Shown here: one piece after another, positions 1 through 6,440 of the stretch
How positions within the stretch are numbered: position 1 is the stretch's first letter
How the letters are laid out: every line of letters begins with the position of its first letter
Made by a program: the position numbers and the translations under genes
Notes under the pieces: model-generated
What the model saw: the letters and a program-made list of their open reading frames with translations, nothing else
Told to the model about the DNA's origin: nothing
The model's database searches: none
From: Flavipsychrobacter stenotrophus
Lineage (GTDB): Bacteria > Bacteroidota > Bacteroidia > Chitinophagales > Chitinophagaceae
Length of the DNA: 6,440 nt
Direction of reading: 5' to 3'
NCBI GenBank assembly: GCA_947372365.1
Contig: CANBTK010000119.1
Location: forward strand, 1 to 6,440

Positions 1-3000
1 ATCTGATCAATAACATAAGACCTTAGTTGCGTAAACTCTTCAAGCTCACTTTTAGCCCCAGCCAGCTGTTTTTCGAGGGCAGCTTTAGTCATTTGATATT
101 TGTTTTGGCCAGCGCCGTCAGTTGGTGCCTTTAACGCTGACAGTTGACTATTTATACCGTCAATTTTGTCCATCGTTTGACTAATAAATATCTCTGCTAC
201 CAACTTTGCTCTTACAAAAGTTTTCAGTCCGTAACTTTCTTTGGCCGAATCTGCGTTGTATGGGCTATGATAATCACCTACGGCAGGGTAGTGGTCGTAT
301 TCGCGCAATGCCACATTTACGTCATCTATAGTGAACTTGGCATTTTTCATTGTCGGTTGAAAATCGGCATATTTTTCCTCCGCTTTAAATTTACTAATAG
401 GTTCCTTAAAGTTACTCCACCATTTATTAAAACCCTCTTGGTAAGATGAAAAACTTTGGAGGTGGTCTTTGGGCTGGCCAGCAGGGGCTATATTCGTTGA
501 AGGCCCGCCCATAAGGGAAAATAGGTTGTGGTAATTTTTTGTTATTTCTAAGTAACCACTAGTATTTTTTTTAGTTTCATTGTTGCCAAGCCCCCATCCA
601 GATTCGTAACTCGCTTGCGCCGCTATAAAAAGTGCACCGAGCGGAGATGCTCCAACACTCTTAGCACTGGCAAAGGTTTCTGCGCCAGCACTGGCAACAA
701 AGTCAAACATACTTTTGGATCGTACACCCCCCATAAAGCTTATAGTGCTTACCATTTGCTGCGATTCAAAAACCGTCTTTTTCGGTTTTATTTTGGATAG
801 TACAAATTGAATGTGTGATGGGATTTCTGGTTGATTGCCATCTAAATCAACATGTTTTATTGGGTTGTTATGCCCATAATTGTACGAACTCTCTGGCGCA
901 AACTTACCCTCCAACGGATCCACAGCGGCCCACCTGCACAGCCAAGGTATATAGTACCTCGCACCGTGGTAATAAAGCCCTGTCTCCTCATCGCGTTCTT
1001 TACCTGTGAACCTATACCGTTTGGCAACAGCATGAATTGTTGCGTCGTACTCCTGATAAGCGGTTGTGCCAAAAGGGTGGTATTCCTCGTAGGAGATAAT
1101 TTGTGCGTTCTGGTCCAGTTCTATATTTGATGACCCCAAATGGTTGCTGTAGATATAGCGAATTAAAACCTGCGGGGTAGTAGATGGCGAGTCCGTACCT
1201 GATATACGGGTTTCAAGCATTGCAATTCGCCCCGTATCGTCGGTAATATGCACAGTGCTACGTTCCAGGGTGAGCGCACCACCAATGTATTTGCGATAAA
1301 GCTCGTAGCCACCAAAATATATGCGCTCTTCCTGTATGGCACCTGTAGAGGTTGTTATTGTTTTTCTTCCACGCTGGCCACCACTATATTGGTAGTATGC
1401 GTGCCCGCCACCAATAAGGTTGGCGTAGCTTAACTGGTTACTAAGGTTGTATGACATCCCTCCGCTCAGGTGGGGCATCCTAATAATATTGCCCCGGTTA
1501 TCGTGAGTATAGGAATAAGTAGTCCCGGATATCTGGGTGCTTGTTAACCTGTTGCCAGGCCCGCCATAGGCATAGCCGCGAGTATAACTGCCCACAGAGT
1601 CGCCAATATGCTGAAGGGAGGCTATATTGCCCACGCCGTCGTATGTATAAATCTGGGTGTAGTTTTGTGTCGCTGTCGAATCATTAAGGCGCAGGTTGGG
1701 GCCCATCCATGCCCCATCATCATAATTGTCGTTGCTGCTGAAAGCTGCGCTTACCTGTTGTTCCCTTCCCGTGGCTTTTATAAGCCTGTAAAACGCATCG
1801 TAGGTATAATCGTTATCGGGCAGGACAACCGCATTGTCAAAGAATTTAGAGCGAAGTGCGTTGTCGTTTACATACGTGATATTGCCAACAGGGTCATACC
1901 AATATGTCAGGTTCTGGTAGTTGGTGCCACTGCGCTGTGTGAGCAGGTTAGTGAGGCGGAAGGTATTGGCATCGTAGGTATAGGTGGTTATTGTTCCGTT
2001 GCCATACGCAATACTACCGCGTTGCCCCTTTGCATCATAATAAATGCTGGTAACATAGCCTGATTCGGAGCCTCCAGAGGGTGTAAGGTACACCTTAAAC
2101 AACTTACCACCCCTGTCATATACATGGCGCGTGGTGTTGCCTCCCGGGTCTATTGAATTTATTGGCCTGCTTAGGGCATCATACGTTACCTGTGTTACGT
2201 ATGTGGCTGTTGTGTCAAGTGCGGGTGGTGTAGATGCGCCCCAGTCAATGTCTGTTATGGTGCCATCCTGTAATATTTGCTGCTCTGCCCTGAGGGGGCT
2301 GCCATTAAAATCGTAACTTACTACCTTTTTGTACCCCATTCCATCCCAACTCTCTGAAAGGGCGCCTTTTAAATTATACGTTGCAGCAGAGGTGGCTAAT
2401 TCGCCATAAACTGCAATTTCGAATATGTTGTAAGAAGCTGCACCATGGGGTTTCACTTCTTTAGTCAGCGGCCTTCGTAATGCATCATAGGTATGCTTGA
2501 AACAGTTGCCATCGGTATCCCATGAGTATAGCTGTTGGTTGCCGCTATCAGTAATTGCTACCTGCGAGCCACAATCAAGGCTAATGCTCCTTACGGGAGC
2601 TTTAAGCATATTGTAGTAATATGTTAGAGGAATGTGAGTGTTGGCATCGTGCACTTCAAGCCTGTCTCCCGATATGTCAAGCACAAAATAGCTTTTGTAT
2701 GGGGAGTGCGTATCTGTAACCAATGCACCGGCCGTGTTCATAACGTAATTGTTCAGTTGTACGGTATAAAACGCCCTTGCTAATGTATCTAAATAGGTTG
2801 TCGTTGGTGTATCGGCATGGGCAAGCGCTTTTGCCGCTGTTTTGTAACGTTGATCGGTCGAGGGGAGGGAGCTATTAAAACTGTACCAGGCTGAATGCAC
2901 TGCGCCTGTACCTGTACCGATACTCACAGTATCATTATTATCATACACCACCTGTTTCCAGCTGTCCCATTCTGTCATGGAATAGCTTCCGTCTGGCATA

Positions 3001-6000
3001 TCGGTGCGAATTACGCGCCCCAGCGGGTCGTAGTGTATGCGGGGAGAAACCCCAATAGTGGCGGCCGCGGCAGCGCTATCGTAAGTGGCAGCGATGCTGA
3101 AATACGGTTCATATTGCATTACAGCCTTGCCCTTATTGTTGTAAATGGTTCTGCCATTGCCTATCCAGCGCATTGCAGCGTTAGGCCCTGTAGGGTCGGC
3201 AATGGCTTGTACTTTATGCATTGCCACGCGCCCCAGGCCATCGGTATAAGTGAGGCGGATGAGCATGGGGCTATTGCTGCCACCAGTAGCATGGTAATGT
3301 ATTTCGCGCCCTATCATGGCTACGGCTATAGGTGCGCCGCTTGTGCTATATGCATCAAGGTCGTATATGCAACGCCATGTGGCATGGCCAAGGAGCGATT
3401 GTGCGTAGGGTATGCCCGTGCCTGAGTCAACCCCTTCAGGGTTGGCCCAGAAACTGTCCTGAATGCTGGTATCAAACTGCGTGAGGGAGCCGAGCTCGTC
3501 GGCTTCTGGTACTCCGGCTGTCACCTTGCCTTTCATAGCTACGGCAACTGGCATGCCCAGCGCATCGTAGAGCACTTCGTTATAATTATCATTATGGTCT
3601 TTTGTGCCGGCTGGTTGCAGGTTATAGAAGTTGTAGGCTGTTACTGTGGAAATATTGCCTTTGGCATCCGTAACGCTCTCAGGCAACAGGTAGTAGTTGG
3701 TGCCGGAATTGTCCCAGTACGTAATTGTGGTTTCATTGCCCCATGGGTCAAGGAACTTGTACGGGGTAAAGAACGGCATCAAGCCGCCAGTATTATGAAA
3801 ATTAACTGTGCCACCAGGCAGCCACCAATTGTTGGCAGTGGTAGATACAGTAATGAATTCGGCTATTGAGCTTTCGTTCAGGTAGCCACCTTCAGTGCCC
3901 AGCATAGTGGTGGGGGAGGTGATAAGCCCGTTGTACCAGTTGGGGGCACTGAGCATATCTAGGGTTATGGCCAGATGGTATTCTTTATAAGGCAGGCCAA
4001 GTGAGTCAATATGGCCAAGGTTGCGCACTGTTACCGCATCGTCTGCAAGGTAGGTAGTACGCGAGTGGCTTATTTTACGTTTTTCCACTGTTGTTGTAGA
4101 AGTGCCTGGCGGCTGGGTATAGTCAATAAGTGTAGTTAACAACGGGTTATTAATTAACGCGTCCAGCGTGGCTGGAACCCATATTGTACCCCTGGTAAGG
4201 GAAAGGCTAATTATCTCGTATGTTCTGGTGTCGTAAAGCTGGCGAAGCCTGTAGGGTGTGCCTGTATTAACATCGTTAGTGTAAAGGTTTTCGGTATAGG
4301 TGCAGAGCATCTGTGCCTGTACCGTGTCTACTGTGGAATAGCCTGTTGAGCCAGCGGACGTAACCGAAGCCCAGTAACGCGGGTAGCAAACTTTGGCTGC
4401 TTTAAGTACATGGCCGTATGTGTCAGTTTCAATTGTCATTTCGTGCATGATCCGTGCATCTTCAGGCGCACGCTCGCACGAAAAAGTAAGTGTTTGCCAA
4501 TCATGTGTCAGGAAAGACGCATACCGGTTATTAAAAGTACTTTGTATGAGTTTAATAGAATAGGCATGGGTAGTTACCGCATATGGCTTGCCCTGTAACG
4601 CTGTCCCGTCAAGTGCATAAACTTCCTGCCGCAGCAACTGGCCTTTCAGGGCCCTGTGTGCCTCGCGTTGCTCCTTGGCAGTCATGCCTGTTGGCATGTC
4701 GGGCGTAGTTGGTAATTCAGCCCATATGGCGGATGTTACGTTGGGGTGGTAGTATTCATTGTCGCTGAAAGACTGCAGCAGGCTTTTTTCTTTCATCCAT
4801 GCCCCCGTATGGTACCACGATACGGTTTTCACGGGAGCTTGGTTTAGGTCGGCAGCATCCAAGTGCCCTGTGGCCAGGGCATCGTCTAATGCATATGCAA
4901 TGTCTGTGTCTATAGTTTCCACACGCCCAAAGCCACGGAATTCGCGCTCATCGTGGTCATAATAGCCATGGTGGTAGCTGTAAGACTGCGAATAGCTGGT
5001 GTTGCCAATCCTGTCAATGGTGGTTACTTTAGCCACGCAATGCACAGGGAAGGGCAGCCTGGTTACCCAGGGCTTCATCGCCAGCTTATCTTCCAGGTAG
5101 TATTTTGTAGATTGTTTATAGGTTAGCGCAACCTCTTTACCCATGCCATTGCTATAGCTATTCATAAGGTAGGGCTTGTTGCCTCCCATAAGGTCAATAT
5201 ACCTCATGGGCGAACTGGCGTTGCCGGGTAGTTGCGAGCTCCATACTACGCATCCCGTGCCATTCCCCAGTAGGTCCATCACTGCTATATTGCTGTATTG
5301 GTCCACAACGGGCAGGGGGCAAATAAATTGGGCTTCGCTAAACCCGTTGCCGGCCAAATTGATCCATGCGGTACATTGGCTTTTGCCTACATAAATGAGG
5401 TCGGCGGCACCAGTGCCGCTTATATCGGAAAGTGTTAAATATTTAGGGTTGAAAATATCGGGCTGGTCAAAAATAGGCGCATTACTCATGGTCACTTTTG
5501 CCCCGAACTTGCCATAGCCTTTGTTGGGCCAGTAGCACACTTCGCCATTCTGTATGCGCACAATATCCGTCATGCCGTCGCCGCCCATATCGGCCAGGAA
5601 TATTGCCTGTAGCATGTCATTATGCAGCATACGAGGCCCTTTCTCTTCATCGTGGGTAACAGGTGCATAGCCGCCCTCTGCATAGCCTTCTGTACCTTCA
5701 TTCTCAAACCATTTCCACGCCCTGTCTTCCGTCAGCAATACATCGGGCTTGCCGTCCCCGTTAAGGTCAAGCATTTTAGTAAATGGGCTGTCCCAGTCAA
5801 TATGTGCCCACTGTTTAAATGCCCGGAAAGACTGCCATTTCTGGTCGTCATCCAGTTCAAAATAGCCTGGCATCTCGTTGTTATGGCTTACCAGCTGCCT
5901 CTTGCCATCGGCATCAAGGTCCTGCCACTGCATGCTGCTGCCAAGGCCAGCAAATGAAGGCTTGGAGGCAACCATGGTTGCTGCATTAAAATGGCCATCA

Positions 6001-6440
6001 CCGAGGTTAGATTTATAAAACCACCCTTGCCCTTGTTCCGTAAGGATGCCGGGTATGCCTTCGCCCCAAAGGTCTATCCATTGGTAGCTACCTGAGAGCC
6101 CCTGAGGCGCATTTTCAAGGTCGCCCGGAGATACACGGTGTACAGTTTTATCCCATACCCTGGCGTTGTAAGAAAGTTGCATGGCAGGGAGCTGCTGCGA
6201 TTGATAAGTGCCTGCTGCGGTAATCAGGTACCCTTTTTGTATCACCTTAGTGATAAAATCGGCTTCTTCCAGCGCTGTGCTGCCATCGTGGAAATAGGTA
6301 AAATCAAGCGACCGCACCAGGCAAGAGTTAACTGGTGCTGTGGGGATATTGATGAGTTCGTTAAAAAGGTGGAACATCAATACCCGCCTGCATTTGCGGT
6401 AAGTGCGTATTTCAAACCCTGCATGAAAGTCTGAAAAAGA
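1..6440 (-). CDS. Tc-type RHS/YD-repeat toxin, TcB-TcC-like fusion, partial at both ends
   Basis: One frame (codon starts at 6440, 6437 and so on) is open for 2146 codons with neither start nor stop in the window. Order of parts: end of an SpvB-like region (residues 1-28 of the visible part), FG-GAP-like repeats (about 117-402), TcdB middle segments (about 439-508 and 596-688), YD repeats (about 894-1760), RHS core (1761-1868), variable C-terminal domain (1869-2146). TcB and TcC are usually separate proteins forming a cocoon that encloses the TcC C-terminal toxin; here both halves are continuous. The SpvB N-terminus, several hundred residues by family comparison, should lie beyond the right edge, so the full protein probably approaches 2500 residues. 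Start, ribosome binding site, signal peptide, stop and neighbours cannot be seen. The scaffold call is secure; the host range and partner TcA are unknown. Confidence 0.96.
3..184 (-). other. Helical, coiled-coil-like C-terminal tail (open at left edge)
   Basis: After the hydrolase-like domain the chain continues with SQTMDKIDGINSQLSALKA, a short Gly/Pro/Asp-rich turn (APTDGAGQ, from 128), then KYQMTKAALEKQLAGAKSEL and EEFTQLRSYVIDQ. Leu, Ile and Ala recur at roughly three- and four-residue steps with Lys/Glu pairs between, which suggests two antiparallel helices forming a hairpin. GH73 domains do not usually need such an extension. No function is recognised; it could be a second small domain cut by the window edge. 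Confidence 0.5.
183..718 (-). other. Glucosaminidase / FlgJ-like (GH73, PF01832-type) domain
   Basis: The segment resembles bacterial N-acetylglucosaminidases and the FlgJ muramidase, which cut the glycan strands of peptidoglycan. Landmarks appear in family order: a helix ending AETFASAKSVGAS (cf. A..AK.YGIP), then LGALFIAAQASYESGWG (cf. AQA.LESGWG) with predicted catalytic Glu at 605-603; then NYHNLFSLMG (from 536; cf. NNLFGIK); then LQSFSSYQEGFNKWW (from 461; cf. F..Y.S..ESF..Y..FL). Further on, PYNADSAKESYGLKTFVRAKL (from 263, with Tyr at 260 and 233) could match the GYATDP.YA.KL end of the family, where an aromatic residue helps catalysis; this part is weaker. About 20 residues inserted between ESGWG and NLF, and a long stretch between the WW and the last block, are larger than in FlgJ. 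Another lysozyme-like fold hydrolase remains possible. Activity is inferred, not shown. Confidence 0.72.
837..1160 (-). other. RHS-associated core domain, TccC type
   Basis: Residues 1761-1868 begin RYIYSNHLGSSNIELD and continue YEEYHPFGTTA (from 1091), RYRFTGKERDEETGLYYHG (from 1019), ARYYIPWLCRW and AAVDPLEG, and end NYGHNNPIKHVDLDG. The NHLGSS..ELD...IISYEEY.PFG block is the TccC signature and RFTGKERDEETGLYY.GARYY is the general RHS core signature. In studied TcC proteins this core seals the shell and acts as an aspartyl autoprotease that frees the C-terminal toxin; Asp at 920 and the DLDG aspartates at 848 and 842 are the candidate acid residues here. Two oddities stand out: PWLCRW where PWLGRW is common, and DLDGN where a DPxGL/M-like end is usual. 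The core gives the boundary between scaffold and cargo. Confidence 0.95.
1161..3761 (-). other. RHS/YD-repeat shell
   Basis: This stretch (about residues 894-1760) is dense in Tyr-Asp repeats: LYDALGMP, HYDPLGRVIRTDMPDGS, TYDALRRPLTKE, TYDALSRPINSIDPGGN, YYDAKGQRGSI, WYDPVGNITYV, TYDAFYRLIKA, TYDGVGNIAS and HDNRGNIIRM. The pattern is xxYDxxGxxxxxxxxxG, as in RHS, WapA, teneurin and TcC proteins. In known structures such repeats wind as a beta-sheet spiral into a hollow shell that isolates the C-terminal toxin. The repeats run straight on from the TcB-like half, so the usual TcB/TcC boundary lies somewhere inside without a stop; no precise junction can be named. The first half (3761 to about 2500) has more divergent copies and the second half more regular ones. 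The rest of this half is unremarkable. Confidence 0.93.
1634..2496 (-). repeat. DNA-level repeats encoding the YD motif
   Basis: On the plus strand the 14-mer gcatcgtaggtata occurs twice (about 1795-1808 and 1969-1982), and near copies occur at about 1635-1648 (cgtcgtatgtata) and 2482-2495 (gcatcataggtatg), with shorter versions at about 2176-2190 and 3563-3573. On the coding strand these are the codons for TYDA, all in the same phase. They are the DNA face of the protein repeats, not a separate element. Their identity at base level could support recombination within or between rhs-type genes. Confidence 0.7.
4377..4655 (-). other. TcdB middle/C-terminal conserved segment
   Basis: Residues about 596-688 carry RALKGQLLRQEVYALDG near the start and ERAPEDARIMHEMTIETDTYG...CYPRYW near the end. 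This matches the TcdB pattern RALKG.LLR.EVY..DG followed by ER.P.DPR..H...L..D.YG......YPR (TcdB_toxin_midC type). Beyond it, to about 4100, the chain keeps TcB-like features such as RQLYDTRTYE (a Q.YE.....L motif) but conservation is harder to judge by eye. The segment is part of the TcB half of the cocoon. No break or stop separates it from the YD repeats downstream. Confidence 0.85.
4917..5126 (-). other. TcdB middle/N-terminal conserved segment
   Basis: Residues about 439-508 begin LTYKQSTKYYLEDK, continue through a PWVTRLPFPVHCV block, and end HHGYYDHDEREFRGFGRVE (from 4973 to 4917). The last block, with GYYD..EREFRGFGRV, is a hallmark of TcaC/TcdB insecticidal toxin complex proteins and of the SpvB-associated mid domain (TcdB_toxin_midN type). 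It follows the propeller-like repeats and begins the shell-forming beta-rich part of the protein. Its position between the FG-GAP repeats and the next conserved segment is the standard TcB order. Confidence 0.87.
5235..6092 (-). other. FG-GAP/VCBS-like propeller region of TcB type
   Basis: This segment (about residues 117-402) opens with SYQWIDLWGEGIPGILTEQ, very like the YQW.D.DGEGIPG.L.EQ block of TcdB proteins. It then holds spaced Asp/Gly motifs typical of FG-GAP/VCBS blades: DLDADGK (from 5921), DLNGDGKPD (from 5768), DMGGDGMTD (from 5591), DISGTGAADLIYV (from 5426) and DLLGNGTGCVVWSS (from 5276). Spacing is about 50-60 residues, as expected for propeller blades. In TcB structures this part forms a beta-propeller that binds the TcA channel and acts as the gate for the cargo. 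From this it is inferred that the protein works with a TcA-like pore encoded elsewhere. The loops may bind calcium, since the DxDxDG pattern is partly kept. Confidence 0.88.
6357..6440 (-). other. C-terminal edge of the SpvB/TcaC-like N-terminal region
   Basis: The first visible residues include GFEIRTYRKCRRVLMFHLF, a close match to the block (GFEIRT..LC..VLMFH.F) shared by TcaC/TcdB proteins and SpvB at or just after the SpvB domain. This places the right edge of the window a few hundred codons into the gene and gives the best evidence that the missing N-terminus is SpvB-like. The SpvB name here refers to the scaffold region; it does not imply the ADP-ribosyltransferase that forms the other half of Salmonella SpvB. 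Confidence 0.85.

Larger units (their letters stand above)
3..836 (-). other. Variable C-terminal cargo domain, predicted cell-wall hydrolase
   Basis: This is the region after the RHS core (residues 1869-2146, at least 278 residues, still open at the left edge). In RHS and TcC proteins this position holds an exchangeable toxin. A basic linker (SKIKPKKTVF, from 797) is followed by a domain with glucosaminidase landmarks described in the next entry, then a helical tail. Hand counting gives about 30 Lys/Arg and 29 Asp/Glu, so the cargo is close to neutral, unlike the basic cargos described for TccC proteins. Composition also differs: bases 1-840 are about 42% GC by hand count, against about 49% for 841-1680. 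There are no Cys residues in the visible cargo. Most TcC cargos are roughly 250-300 residues, so the stop is probably close beyond the left edge, which is inference. Confidence 0.85.

Noticed and set aside
536..580. AT-rich stretch that might be a promoter or terminator
   Set aside because: It is inside the coding frame, has no convincing paired -35/-10 boxes on either strand and no GC-rich stem next to the T run.
857..1072. A minus-strand open frame of 71 codons in another phase
   Set aside because: It overlaps the best conserved part of the RHS core, which is read in the main frame, and it resembles nothing known.
1608..2063. A plus-strand open frame of 151 codons with hydrophobic Val/Ile stretches that could pass for membrane segments
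   Set aside because: The hydrophobic runs are the antisense of Tyr/Asp/Asn codons in the YD repeats; the minus-strand frame here gives a clear RHS protein in phase with the rest.
1634..2496. Direct repeats that might be a CRISPR array or a mobile-element end
   Set aside because: The repeats are short, irregularly spaced and all in phase with YD codons; there are no uniform spacers, no inverted ends and no transposase.
2895..3425. A plus-strand open frame of 176 codons rich in Ile, His, Ala and Cys
   Set aside because: It lies opposite the YD-repeat region, has no recognisable family features, and its odd composition (runs such as IIIIIHH) is what the complement of Asp/Asn-rich coding sequence gives.
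1..6440. ADP-ribosyltransferase domain, expected from the SpvB and TccC names
   Set aside because: No R...STS...ExE arrangement was found in the cargo; the C-terminal domain has ESGWG/NLFSL landmarks of a different enzyme family.

Overview
The whole 6440-base window lies inside one very large gene read on the minus strand. The frame that starts at base 6440 stays open for 2146 codons to base 3. It meets no stop and runs off both edges, so the start codon lies beyond the right edge and the stop beyond the left edge. The protein reads as a Tc-type (toxin complex) RHS/YD-repeat toxin in which the parts usually divided between TcB (SpvB/TcaC/TcdB-like) and TcC (TccC-like) are fused in one chain. 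The organism is probably a member of Bacteroidota. This is inferred from the style of the RHS core (SSYNYGHNNPIK...DLDG) and the moderate GC content; the genus cannot be told.

In protein order (right to left): the last piece of the SpvB-like N-terminal region at the right edge; an FG-GAP/VCBS-like region of Asp/Gly-rich repeats (about 6092-5235); two conserved TcdB middle segments (about 5126-4917 and 4655-4377); a long YD-repeat shell (about 3761-1161); the RHS-associated core (about 1160-837); and a C-terminal variable domain (836-3). In studied Tc toxins the propeller-like part of TcB docks on a TcA pore, and the YD repeats form a closed shell that holds the C-terminal toxin until it is released.

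The most notable part is the C-terminal cargo. It does not resemble the ADP-ribosyltransferase cargos best known from SpvB and TccC. It carries, in the right order, the landmarks of a bacterial glucosaminidase / FlgJ-like (GH73, PF01832) peptidoglycan hydrolase: an AK..G....AQA..ESGWG block with the predicted catalytic Glu, then NLFSL, then an F.SY..GF..W block. This suggests a Tc-like shell loaded with a cell-wall hydrolase, which would point to an antibacterial rather than an insecticidal role. By hand count the cargo segment (1-840) is about 42% GC against about 49% for the adjoining 841-1680, as expected if the tip was exchanged separately from the scaffold.

No other gene, RNA gene, mobile element, CRISPR array, promoter or terminator is supported. 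No stretch of the window is intergenic.
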